This document shows, one piece after another, positions 8,478 through 17,072 of a stretch of DNA of 59,179 bases. Made by a program: the position numbers and the translations under genes. The DNA is taken from NCBI GenBank assembly GCA_013204125.1, contig JABMOP010000605.1:1-59179 (forward strand), given 5' to 3'. Source of the DNA: Rhodospirillales bacterium (lineage in GTDB: Bacteria > Pseudomonadota > Alphaproteobacteria > Rhodospirillales > UBA2165). Every line of letters starts with the position of its first letter. Within the stretch, counting starts at the first letter, position 1. The notes under the pieces are model-generated. The model searched no databases. It saw only the letters and a list, made by a program, of their open reading frames with translations, and was not told the origin of the DNA.

Positions 8478-10018
8478 TTATAGCCAAAGTTCTGTTCATA
8501 AACCCTGTTGTCCGCGAGGAAAGCACCCCGAAACACGTACCCTATGGAATCGCGTTGCTGGCAGCGATCATTATGGAAGAAGGACATCTGGTCCAAGTCT
8601 ACGATGCCAACGCATGGCGCAAGGGGGACGATACCCTGCGTGAGGTTTTGCTAGCCGATAACTGGGAGGTTATCGCACTGGGCGGAATAACTACGGCTTA
8701 CGGTTCGATAAAGCATATCGTATCAATTGCCGGCGATATTTGCCCCGAAGCTACACTGGTGCTTGGTGGCGGCGTCCTGACTTCGCTGCCGCGTGAGATT
8801 ATGACCTGGTTGCCACATATCGACGTTGGCGTTATCGGTGAAGGATTTATAACTTTTCCCGAAATTCTTCAGAAAGTCGACGATGGCGACGCCGATTGGG
8901 CGAATGTTCCGGGTACAATTTCCCGGAGGGCAGATGGCAAATTGGTGATATCGCAGCAGCGCCAACTGTTGGATGATCTTGACTCTTTACCCTATCCAGC
9001 TTGGGACCTATTTCCCTTGGAGGAAGTCTATTTCCCAAATAGCGCCTCGTTGTATTCCGAAGAAGGTATGCTATCGACGCGGCGGCTCGATATCAATTCA
9101 TCGTATGGATGTTCGATGGTCTGCCGTTATTGTTTCCATCTCGGCATATCCGGTGACATGAAATACGTAGAGAATGCAGATGGCGATTTCAACGTCACCT
9201 TTGACCAAGCAAATGATTACACCAGAACAATCCGCTACCATAGCCCCGAATACATTGTAAATCTGGTGCACCATGCTCGTGAAAAATATGGCGTCGATTT
9301 TATTGGTTTTCTCGACGAAAATTTGATGACTATGGACAAATTTTCGAACCGAACATGGATGAAAGAAATTTGCCGTCTTTGGCACGAACATGACCTCGCG
9401 CCTAAAAAACTTGCTGATGGCACTTGGAGCGGCGTCTATTGGGGTGGCACGAGTCACGCATCGCTATGCACACCGGAAATATTAAAAATTATGGGCGAGG
9501 CAGGCTGCTCTCATCTTGTCTATGGCTACGAATCCTTTGCCCAACACGTTCTAAAGACAGTCGGAAAAGGGGCAACCCGGAAACACAATATTCAGAGTTT
9601 TTTCTGGACCCTGGAGGCAAACATTCGCCCGATCCCCAATCTTATCATTGGGTTTCCGATCGAGGATTTCGATTCAATTCGCGAGAACGTGTTGGCTTGG
9701 GAGGAACTGGGAATTATTGTAAAGCCACATTTCGCAACGCCCTATCCAGGTTCGGAATGGTTCGCAACCTACCGCAAGGAGATAGAGGAGCAGTACGGTG
9801 GCGACCTCGAATCATTCCTTCTTGACGTTGGCGACGCCAGTGCAATTTCGGCAGTTATCTCGCATAATTTCAACGCCGTTGAATTGGTCGTCCTACGCGA
9901 CATGATGCTGTCGAAAAATATCAAACGAATTGACGAATATGAACAAATTTGGCGGAAAAACCATGGACTTCCAGAAGATGCGCCGTCGACGATATTCCAA
10001 AAGCCGTTAAAAAATTGA
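8477..10018 (+). CDS. B12-binding-domain radical SAM protein with non-ATG (ATT) start
   Basis: About 513 residues. The N-terminal cobalamin-binding-type Rossmann domain begins AKVLFINPVV and continues VYDANAW, IALGGITTAYG and LVLGGGVLTS. The radical SAM core has C-SMV-C-RY-C at about residues 212, 216 and 219, binding the 4Fe-4S cluster. The first in-frame ATG/GTG/TTG is at 8555, inside this domain, which would delete its first strand. Upstream, an in-frame stop lies at 8468, leaving CTG 8474, ATT 8477 or ATA 8480. ATT at 8477 gives a TGATT stop/start overlap and sits just after AGGAG (8469-8473), so I chose it. The substrate is unknown; family members methylate or rearrange unactivated carbons. 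Confidence 0.8.
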   Translation: MIAKVLFINPVVREESTPKHVPYGIALLAAIIMEEGHLVQVYDANAWRKGDDTLREVLLADNWEVIALGGITTAYGSIKHIVSIAGDICPEATLVLGGGVLTSLPREIMTWLPHIDVGVIGEGFITFPEILQKVDDGDADWANVPGTISRRADGKLVISQQRQLLDDLDSLPYPAWDLFPLEEVYFPNSASLYSEEGMLSTRRLDINSSYGCSMVCRYCFHLGISGDMKYVENADGDFNVTFDQANDYTRTIRYHSPEYIVNLVHHAREKYGVDFIGFLDENLMTMDKFSNRTWMKEICRLWHEHDLAPKKLADGTWSGVYWGGTSHASLCTPEILKIMGEAGCSHLVYGYESFAQHVLKTVGKGATRKHNIQSFFWTLEANIRPIPNLIIGFPIEDFDSIRENVLAWEELGIIVKPHFATPYPGSEWFATYRKEIEEQYGGDLESFLLDVGDASAISAVISHNFNAVELVVLRDMMLSKNIKRIDEYEQIWRKNHGLPEDAPSTIFQKPLKN

Positions 10019-10134
10019 ATATCCCGTATTGCCTGAACCACTCTGAAACTACGTCAATTACTCGTCAAACATCACATCGAGCAGCTTCGCGGATCAGCTC
10101 AATAATTGGTGCGGGCGGGGTTCGGTTTGGCTCT
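10019..10134. other. convergent intergenic gap
   Basis: The 116 bases between the radical SAM gene and the convergent SGNH gene. I see no clear hairpin with a T tract in either direction and no convincing ORF. Confidence 0.4.
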
Positions 10135-11220
10135 TCATTTTTCAAGCCCTGATTTTGGAAGTTTAAAAATTTTGTCGATACAAGTGGGTCGCGGGTGCAA
10201 TCCATCAAAGAATTCAGCGGGTCCACACCCGGAGCGGCTAGCATCGAAACTGCCGACAACGGAGACACCCAATTTTGATGCGATGTGACGGATTTTAGCT
10301 TCTGCCTCTTCGACCAAATTCCAATCCTTATTTCCTTTGTAGCGCTCGGTCACGATCGGGTGGTAGGGAGGAAGAAAAATTCGGACCGTAATACCCCTAT
10401 CTAGCATATAGCTGAGAAACTGCTGAAATTTTGATACTTGAGAATTGTTTATTTCTTGATAACCATCGAATCCGTGCATCCGGCCACGACGCATAGTTCC
10501 CAACGACACCTCTCGGGCAACCTCATCCGGTGACCGGTTCCGCCATGTTTCAGGATAGATCAGAGACATATCGGGCCTACGCACAGCGCACTTCGTGTCC
10601 GCATTTTCGGCGGCTTGAATTTCTTTACAACCATCGTCATTTGAACTTTGAATCGATGCAAAAAACCGCCGCAGGGAAAATACATCGGAGTAAGCCCAAC
10701 CGCCGGAGTCTCCAGCCTCCAAGATCGGTACATTAATTTTCCGGCTGAACTTTATAAGGTCTTTGTAATATGGCCGAAAACTTTGATCCCATTTATGGAT
10801 TTTGAAAATCCATGGATCCAGTCCCAGCAAAACGGTCTTCGGATAAATGCCACGTTGGTCATAAAGGGCAAACAGACCCATATACGTTTCGAGAATTGCC
10901 GTATCAACAGCATGGTTAAGCACTCGACCGCTACCTGACAGATGCCTTTTTGCAACCTGCATAGAGCGACTAGAGCCGAAAATAATGCTTTCTGGTGCGA
11001 CATCTAGGCGCCGAATGAGATATGCTTGTACCGCCGGAATATTAAATTCCCAGCTGCCCTGCACATATTTTCCTCCCTCGATGATTTTGGCGATGCGCAA
11101 TTCAACGCCAAAGTCCTCGCGGAAATATTTTCCCAAATTGACCGTGACATTGACTGTGCCAACCAGCCCTAGTGCTGTAAAAAAGACGACAACGAAAGCA
11201 ATCAGGTTGGGCATAATCAA
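10135..11220 (-). CDS. SGNH/AlgX-like O-acetylation partner of MBOAT protein
   Basis: 361 residues with an N-terminal membrane anchor (LIAFVVVFFTALGLVGTVNV, about 5-24) and a domain that should face the periplasm. The SGNH serine is most likely in IIFGSSRSMQV (about 79-89), and the Asp/His pair in FFDGLHPRP near the C terminus. Such proteins accept an acyl group moved across the membrane by an MBOAT protein and place it on a glycan. The gene overlaps the MBOAT gene upstream by four bases (ATGA), which supports a working pair. It is the last gene of the long minus-strand array. The exact glycan is unknown. Confidence 0.75.
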   Translation of the reverse strand: MIMPNLIAFVVVFFTALGLVGTVNVTVNLGKYFREDFGVELRIAKIIEGGKYVQGSWEFNIPAVQAYLIRRLDVAPESIIFGSSRSMQVAKRHLSGSGRVLNHAVDTAILETYMGLFALYDQRGIYPKTVLLGLDPWIFKIHKWDQSFRPYYKDLIKFSRKINVPILEAGDSGGWAYSDVFSLRRFFASIQSSNDDGCKEIQAAENADTKCAVRRPDMSLIYPETWRNRSPDEVAREVSLGTMRRGRMHGFDGYQEINNSQVSKFQQFLSYMLDRGITVRIFLPPYHPIVTERYKGNKDWNLVEEAEAKIRHIASKLGVSVVGSFDASRSGCGPAEFFDGLHPRPTCIDKIFKLPKSGLEK

Positions 11221-12713
11221 AAATTAAAATAGAGAAATTCGGAAGACTTCGAAAGATATCCGACCGAAATGGCGGCCCCCAGTCCGATGGCAGCGCCCCA
11301 ACTCCTATTATTGGTCCAGGTCAGAATATTCTCCGGACGGCTCTGATTGGATTCAGTTACCCAATCCTGTGAATTGGGGAAAAATAAGGTAATTGCCAAA
11401 CATCCTAAAATCCATAGGGCACCAATAAGGCTAAACCTCGTTATTGGCACAAAATTTACGCCGAGCGCGGACACCAAAGGCCCCAAAGAACCCAGATAAC
11501 TCTGGTGGTTAAGGCCCAATTCCATTCCATTGACCCCGGTCATGCCTTTAAGAATGGCAAAGGCAGCATCCAAACTCTCTGCCCGAAAAAATACCCAGCC
11601 GACGACGACCGCAATAAATGTTAGTAACCAAGCCAAGGCCCTGCCCGGCCGTGAGGTTGCACCGCCACCAGTCCAATTCTTCCAAACACGGTTGACCAAT
11701 AGGTAAATCCCATGAAGGGCACCCCATATGACAAAATTCCAAGCGGCGCCATGCCACAGGCCACCCAGCAACATTACGATGAGCAAGTTACGCATTTGGA
11801 ATATTGAACCATAACGATTTCCGCCCAACGGAAAATAGAGATAGTCGCGCAGAAATCTGGATAACGTCATGTGCCAACGGCGCCAAAAGTCGGTTATATC
11901 ACGGGCTTTATAAGGCGAATTAAAATTAATCGGCAGACGAATGCCAAAGATACGCCCAGCCCCCAAGGCCATGTCACAATAACCTGAAAAATCAAAATAT
12001 AATTGGAATGTATAGGCCAGAGCGCCGCTCCAAGCTTCGAAGAACGTGATCGTAACAGTAGGGTCCATCGCGGCGGAAAATATTTCGGTACTGAAGGGAG
12101 AAATATTGTCGGCAATCAAGACTTTCTTGGAGAGACCAATAGTAAATAGCGCCAACCCCTCGGCCACTCCCCGGTAATCTATATCGATCCACGGCTTTCT
12201 TAGCTGCGGTAATATTTCAGCTTGATGAACGATGGGGCCGGCGATGAGTTGCGGAAAGAATGTAACAAAAAGCACATACTCAACGGCGTTATGAGGCACC
12301 GTCAGCCGACGATAAGAATCAACCAAATAAGCAATCTGTTGGAAAGTAAAAAATGAAATTGCCAAAGGTAAAATGATGTTTTGCGCCGGTATAGAAAATT
12401 CGGCGACGTCGTTGAACACGTCAATCATAAAATTGGTGTATTTGAAATACCCCAGCAACGCCAAATTGAATATAATTCCGAGCCATAAAATCCAACGTGA
12501 CGGGGTTTGGGAAAGACGTTTACCACAAAGGAAATTCACGCTCACAGATAGGAGAATCACCCACAGGAAAATTGGGTTCCACCACCCGTAAAAAAATATT
12601 GAAGCCCCAACCAGCCACAAAGATTCCGCTAGCCACCAGCGCCGAAATACAACATAGCCGCCGATCACAATAGGGAGAAACACAAATATGAATTCGTAAG
12701 AATTAAAAAGCAT
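11217..12713 (-). CDS. MBOAT family O-acyltransferase (AlgI-like)
   Basis: 498 residues with about ten membrane helices. The MBOAT signature is clear: FWRRWHMTLSRFLRDYLYFP, then LLGGLWHGAAWNFVIWGALHG-type sequence with the conserved His residues near 320 and 335. AlgI-like proteins move acetyl groups from the cytosol to the periplasmic side for O-acetylation of polysaccharides. The start gives MLFNSYEFIFVF, the usual first helix. It is coupled with the SGNH gene by a four-base overlap. A second, separate MBOAT/SGNH pair lies at 47358-49912. Confidence 0.93.
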   Translation of the reverse strand: MLFNSYEFIFVFLPIVIGGYVVFRRWWLAESLWLVGASIFFYGWWNPIFLWVILLSVSVNFLCGKRLSQTPSRWILWLGIIFNLALLGYFKYTNFMIDVFNDVAEFSIPAQNIILPLAISFFTFQQIAYLVDSYRRLTVPHNAVEYVLFVTFFPQLIAGPIVHQAEILPQLRKPWIDIDYRGVAEGLALFTIGLSKKVLIADNISPFSTEIFSAAMDPTVTITFFEAWSGALAYTFQLYFDFSGYCDMALGAGRIFGIRLPINFNSPYKARDITDFWRRWHMTLSRFLRDYLYFPLGGNRYGSIFQMRNLLIVMLLGGLWHGAAWNFVIWGALHGIYLLVNRVWKNWTGGGATSRPGRALAWLLTFIAVVVGWVFFRAESLDAAFAILKGMTGVNGMELGLNHQSYLGSLGPLVSALGVNFVPITRFSLIGALWILGCLAITLFFPNSQDWVTESNQSRPENILTWTNNRSWGAAIGLGAAISVGYLSKSSEFLYFNF

Positions 12714-12758
12714 CAGACCAATTATCCGGCAGACTGCATGCCGTCGCCGTGTTTGGTT

Positions 12759-14576
12759 TTATCTCTCGAAGTTGGGTGTGTTGTTTTCAGTATATGCAGC
12801 CAACCTCCGAAATAACGGGCTCGTCTCAAGAAGTTCATTAAACGTACCAGTTGCCTCCAAACGACCTTCATTCAATAAGACGAGGCGGTCGCAATTTCGG
12901 ACCGTACTAAGACGATGGGCGATAATAATCAACGTCTTTTGGCCGCGAAGCATATTTATGGATTCCATAATGATATTTTCTGTTTCAGTATCAAGCGCCG
13001 AAGTCGCTTCATCTAGAACCAAAATGCTGGGGTTGTTATAAAGTGCCCGCGCGATGCCAATGCGCTGACGCTGTCCACCAGATAAGCGAACACCGTTCTC
13101 GCCCAATACAGTGTCGGCCCCTTTTGGCAAACTCTCTACGAAATCTCCCAAAGCCGCCATTTTTAAAGCTCGTTTTACTTGGTCTTCATCGATGTCCCGG
13201 TCAACCAACCCAAGCGCCACATTATTTCGAATGGTATCGTCAAAAAGATATATGTGTTGTGGAACATATCCGAGGTTCTTCTGCCAGGCGCGAATATTGT
13301 TATTCACATCGCTGCCATTAACGAGAAGGCGGCCTCCTGAAGGCAACAATAGGCCGAGCAGAACATCAACGAGTGTTGTCTTACCAGCGCCGGAAAGCCC
13401 GACGAGAGCGGTCGATTCTCCTGACTGGATTGATAAAGAAATATCGTTGAGAACGGAGGCGTCGCCGCCGGGATATTCGTAGTCAACATGTTGAAATTCT
13501 ATAGCAAAATTTTCGGTGCTAAGTTTGTCGTCGCCGACGATGGCGCTAAGGGGGGACGGCTTGGATTCGAGAAAATCATAATAAATTTCGCTGATCGCCG
13601 CGGCACCTACTTTGATACTGGCCAAACTGCTGGCAATGCGGTTGAGAGAAGGAAGCAAGCGAAAGGCGGCGATGCCAAATATACCAATCTTCGGCAGTAC
13701 ATCTGTGAGGTCCTTCGAAGACCTGAGCAACATCACCATCACTAAAATAAGGACAGCAACGGCAACGATTTCGATAATCGGCCGCGGTGAATAAGTCACA
13801 ACATTCGCGAAATTTTTATATCTAGCCTGTTTTTTGCGGTGATATGCAAAGGCATCCGCGAAATATTTTTCGCGCGCCAGTATCTTGGTTTCCTTAATGG
13901 CGCCAAGCCCTTGGCTTACCCAAAGGTTCACATACGCTCCGTGGTAATGGATCCGGCCTCCAATCCTTTCAATGTGCTTACGCAAAGTAAAATAATAAAT
14001 CGTCAGCGTTAATCCCAACGCAAAACTAGCAACAATGGCTTCTACTGGACTGACAATTGTGATGGCTGTAAGAACACCCAAGCTGACACATGATTCCATA
14101 ATCAAATTCAGAAATGGTAACAAGCCAGCCTGAAATACATTGGCTGTTGCAATCGTCACATTGTGCATGAGTTTGGCCGAATTTCGAAGCAAGTGGAATG
14201 GATATGGCCGAGATAGGTAGGCCCCAAACAAGCGTGTGCAAAATTCAGCCTCTTCATTGAAAATGAACCGCCCCTGGAGAAATTGGAAGCCTAGCAAAGC
14301 AATATTCTTGACGGCGAAAAATACGATGATGACGGCGCCAAATATGACCGCAAATTCCAATGGCTTTGATTGGCCGTAAGTGCGATAAAATTCTCCGATA
14401 ACCGGCATAGACATTATTTTATCTGGCGAGACGAGGAGTTGTAGAATCGGCAGAAACAACCCGATGCCGATCAATTCCAGCAAGGCGGTGCCAATCATCA
14501 TGACAAAAAGCCCACCCATCTTGAATTTCGCTCGCCTGTCGAATAACGAGAATAATTGGTGAATTTGTTTGATCAA
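12759..14576 (-). CDS. ABC transporter, fused permease and ATPase (MsbA/PglK type)
   Basis: 605 residues: an N-terminal six-helix ABC exporter domain (about 1-310) and a C-terminal ATPase. Walker A is GLSGAGKTTLVD (about 390-401), the signature LSGGQRQRIGIARAL (about 500), Walker B ILVLDEATSALD (about 520) and the switch His in IIAHRLSTV (about 549). Half-transporters of this build act as homodimers and flip lipid A, lipid-linked oligosaccharides (PglK) or peptides. In this locus a lipid-linked glycan flippase is the natural role. I see no Wzx/Wzy pair in the window, which leaves this the only visible exporter. It follows hisH with a gap of 16 bases. Confidence 0.92.
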   Translation of the reverse strand: MIKQIHQLFSLFDRRAKFKMGGLFVMMIGTALLELIGIGLFLPILQLLVSPDKIMSMPVIGEFYRTYGQSKPLEFAVIFGAVIIVFFAVKNIALLGFQFLQGRFIFNEEAEFCTRLFGAYLSRPYPFHLLRNSAKLMHNVTIATANVFQAGLLPFLNLIMESCVSLGVLTAITIVSPVEAIVASFALGLTLTIYYFTLRKHIERIGGRIHYHGAYVNLWVSQGLGAIKETKILAREKYFADAFAYHRKKQARYKNFANVVTYSPRPIIEIVAVAVLILVMVMLLRSSKDLTDVLPKIGIFGIAAFRLLPSLNRIASSLASIKVGAAAISEIYYDFLESKPSPLSAIVGDDKLSTENFAIEFQHVDYEYPGGDASVLNDISLSIQSGESTALVGLSGAGKTTLVDVLLGLLLPSGGRLLVNGSDVNNNIRAWQKNLGYVPQHIYLFDDTIRNNVALGLVDRDIDEDQVKRALKMAALGDFVESLPKGADTVLGENGVRLSGGQRQRIGIARALYNNPSILVLDEATSALDTETENIIMESINMLRGQKTLIIIAHRLSTVRNCDRLVLLNEGRLEATGTFNELLETSPLFRRLAAYTENNTPNFER

Positions 14577-14592
14577 TAAATATTATCCAAAA

Positions 14593-15231
14593 TTATTGAG
14601 ATATAAATTCCGTGAAAATTTGACGTCCGACCGAAGCACTCATTTCGGGATGAAATTGGAAACCAAATAAATTCTCATGGTGAATAGCCGCACAGACAGT
14701 GTGGCCATGATAGTCAATTTCAGCCAGCCTATTAGCGGGATTGTCTGGTACGGCGGCGTAGGAATGGACGAAATAAACTTGCTCCCCTTCCTTAGTTTTT
14801 GAAAGCGGCGTTTCATTCCAACCAACGCCTGCTGACATTCTTAAGGGCATCCACCCGACCAAAGGGATTCTGTGTGGTTGGCCATCAACGGTGGTGCTGG
14901 GAATAAGACATACCTTACCTGGTATTAAATCGAGACCCTCGCTCACTCCAAACTCTTCACTTTTACTCAACATAAATTGCATACCTAGACATATGCCCAT
15001 AAACGGTCGGCCTCTATTGGTAAACTTGTGAATGGCTTCGGACAGGCCGTTGGCGTTAAGAACCTGCATACCGTGGGAGAAGGCGCCAACGCCCGGTAAT
15101 ATAAGAAAATCCGCCGTGGAAATTTCACCGGCAGTGGTAGCAACAACCGCATCACCGCCGGCATTTCTAACAGCACGGACAACCTTGAGAAGGTTACCAA
15201 TACCACAATCCACGATGGTTATTTTCGCCAT
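14593..15231 (-). CDS. hisH: HisH-like glutamine amidotransferase subunit
   Basis: 212 residues, class I glutaminase. The nucleophile Cys lies in MGICLGMQF (about 77-85) and the His/Glu pair in FQFHPEMS (about 191-198). HisH gives ammonia from glutamine to HisF. In O-antigen and flagellin-sugar loci such as Pseudomonas hisH2-hisF2-wbpG the pair feeds an amidotransferase of the WbpG family and does not make histidine. Here two wbpG genes and no other histidine gene occur, so this role is favoured. The TAATG overlap with hisF shows tight coupling. Confidence 0.92.
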   Translation of the reverse strand: MAKITIVDCGIGNLLKVVRAVRNAGGDAVVATTAGEISTADFLILPGVGAFSHGMQVLNANGLSEAIHKFTNRGRPFMGICLGMQFMLSKSEEFGVSEGLDLIPGKVCLIPSTTVDGQPHRIPLVGWMPLRMSAGVGWNETPLSKTKEGEQVYFVHSYAAVPDNPANRLAEIDYHGHTVCAAIHHENLFGFQFHPEMSASVGRQIFTEFISQ

Positions 15232-15977
15232 TAAATTCGGCGCACCGGTAATTTGGCGTCAAGGGCCGCGTTTCTAATATCGGAGACGGTGGAGCGGTTG
15301 GCATGTAGGACATCGGCCATGGCCGCTGCATTAACATTTCCACCTTCATACAACTCGGACAGGTGCTCAAACACTCCCATACCTCCACAAGCAATCAGAG
15401 GAACATCGACATATTCCGTTATCGCCGCGTAAAGAGGAATCTCATAACCATTTCGGGTACCTTCCCGATCTATGGACGTAACCAATATTTCGCCGGCGCC
15501 GAGTTCCTGCCCTCGCTTTACCCAGTCAATCACATCTACGCCTGAACGCTCGCGACCATTATCCGTATAACATTCCCACTTCCCAGCGCCGATATTTTTT
15601 GCCTCGATTGATAAAACAACGCATTGAGAGCCAAACGCATTAGCAATTTCGGAGATAAGTTCCGGACGATTAATAGCCGCTGTATTCAAGGCAATCTTGT
15701 CCGCCCCGGCAAGAAGAAGATCCCGCACATCATCCACCGAGCGGACGCCACCGCCAACGGTAAGGGGGACAAATATATTTTCAGCCGTATAGCTGACAAT
15801 TTCTTTTAAGTTGTTACGGCCATAAAGACTGGCGACAATATCCATATAGATAAGCTCATCTACACCATCTTCGAAATATTCTCGAGCTCGTTCTTGAGGA
15901 TCACCGACCACCCTCAGCCCTTCCAAATGCACCGTGTTAATCAGGTTCTGGCCTTTAATATCAAGGCGGGCTATCAA
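15231..15977 (-). CDS. hisF: HisF-like ammonia-channelling subunit, altered catalytic acid
   Basis: 248 residues, HisF (TIM barrel) family. ARLDIKGQ keeps the first catalytic Asp (Asp6), and TSIDREGTRNGY is typical. The position of the second catalytic Asp of true HisF (Asp130 of the Thermotoga enzyme, in the AIDAKR context) reads SIEAKN here, so Glu125 replaces Asp. This fits a protein that passes ammonia to a partner enzyme and no longer makes imidazole glycerol phosphate. The partner is probably one or both WbpG homologues. The mapping of the residue is by eye from the well-known motif. Confidence 0.9.
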   Translation of the reverse strand: MIARLDIKGQNLINTVHLEGLRVVGDPQERAREYFEDGVDELIYMDIVASLYGRNNLKEIVSYTAENIFVPLTVGGGVRSVDDVRDLLLAGADKIALNTAAINRPELISEIANAFGSQCVVLSIEAKNIGAGKWECYTDNGRERSGVDVIDWVKRGQELGAGEILVTSIDREGTRNGYEIPLYAAITEYVDVPLIACGGMGVFEHLSELYEGGNVNAAAMADVLHANRSTVSDIRNAALDAKLPVRRI

Positions 15978-16023
15978 GCGGAGATTAGATATTTTATGCT
16001 TACTAATTAAAAAATCCCCGCCA

Positions 16024-17058
16024 CTATTCTATCATTTCTAATGTGATTTTTGTGCCGGCGATAATATCGCGGCAAGCACATTTCTCCAGCAGTTCGCCAA
16101 TGCGAGACGGTGTCATACCGTCACCTGGTCGTTGAGCTACGATCAAATCCTCCGTCAGAACGGTTCCCTTTGCGATATCCACCTTTGCTGTCAGACTTTT
16201 TCGAGCCCACAAAATTGATTCCTGCTCAGCCATTGACAAAATCTTTTTGCCCCCAACAACCGCGGCTTCAACATCCCGGAGATCAGAAATAAATGACGAT
16301 AAATTTGTAGGATCACAACTTACCTTCCAGTCTTGCGCATTTGGAACGTCACGGTCGATGGTAATGTGCTTCTCAAGAACATCCGCGCCGAGAGCAACCG
16401 CCGCCAAGGGTACCGCGGTTCCCGCAGTGTGATCGGAATATCCGACAGGTCCGGGGAAGAACTCCCTGATCTGGCCCATGACAGATAGGTTCACATCGGC
16501 AGGTTCGGTCGGATAACTAGTGACGCAATGTAGGATCGCCAATTGGCGGCAACCTTCGTCAGCTATGACTTCGGCGGCAGCATATATATCGGTCAACTCA
16601 TAGAGCCCTGTGGACAGAATAATAGGTTTGCCAAGACGAGCGATTTTGCGCAACCAGGGAAGATTCCCAACTTCACCGGATCCAATCTTAAAGGCCGGCA
16701 CGTCAATTTCCTGGTCGAGGAATTCCACAGATTCTTCGTCATGGCCTGTACATATGAAAGTGATGCTCCGCTCGCCGCAGTACTTATAAATTGACTTAAT
16801 TTGATCGTTTGAAAGTTCTTTCGAGCGCAACCTTTCACGCCACTCAGGGGCGCTTGGGCCAAAAAGTTTATCGGTTTGAAAATGCTGGAACTTAACAAAA
16901 TCGGCACCCGCTTCGACCGCCAAATCGACCAAAGCGAAAGCCTTGTCCATGCTGCCGAAATGATTGACGCCGGCCTCGGCGATAACCAAGCAAGGCGCAC
17001 CCGGGCCGATGGTTCGGTCCGATATCCTAAACTCCGATTGAAAGTTGTTGATGGCCAT
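16024..17058 (-). CDS. neuB: NeuB-family nonulosonic acid synthase with SAF domain (divergent copy)
   Basis: 344 residues from the chosen ATG (MAINNFQSEF). An upstream ATG at 17112 would overlap the epimerase gene by 40 bases and adds a tail without family features. The barrel has CLVIAEAGVNHFGS, DFVKFQHFQTD, FKIGSGE, ILSTGLYELTD and GYSDHTAG; an antifreeze-like SAF domain follows (KSLTAKVDIAKGTVL). The enzyme condenses phosphoenolpyruvate with an N-acyl hexosamine. The substrate-side segment reads HITIDRDVPNAQDWKVSC, where the other copy in this window has the usual KHFTMDRTLSGPDHLASLEP. The two NeuB proteins therefore probably use different sugars. It lies between SQD1-like and hisF genes. 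Confidence 0.9.
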   Translation of the reverse strand: MAINNFQSEFRISDRTIGPGAPCLVIAEAGVNHFGSMDKAFALVDLAVEAGADFVKFQHFQTDKLFGPSAPEWRERLRSKELSNDQIKSIYKYCGERSITFICTGHDEESVEFLDQEIDVPAFKIGSGEVGNLPWLRKIARLGKPIILSTGLYELTDIYAAAEVIADEGCRQLAILHCVTSYPTEPADVNLSVMGQIREFFPGPVGYSDHTAGTAVPLAAVALGADVLEKHITIDRDVPNAQDWKVSCDPTNLSSFISDLRDVEAAVVGGKKILSMAEQESILWARKSLTAKVDIAKGTVLTEDLIVAQRPGDGMTPSRIGELLEKCACRDIIAGTKITLEMIE

Positions 17059-17072
17059 TGATTGGAACCCGA

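Noticed and set aside
10065..10268. Minus-strand ORF of 67 codons at the 3' end of the SGNH gene
   Set aside because: Mostly overlaps the SGNH gene in another frame, with no ribosome site or recognisable sequence.
14593..15977. hisH-hisF as part of histidine biosynthesis
   Set aside because: No other his gene is present, HisF has lost the second catalytic Asp, and two WbpG amidotransferases are in the locus.
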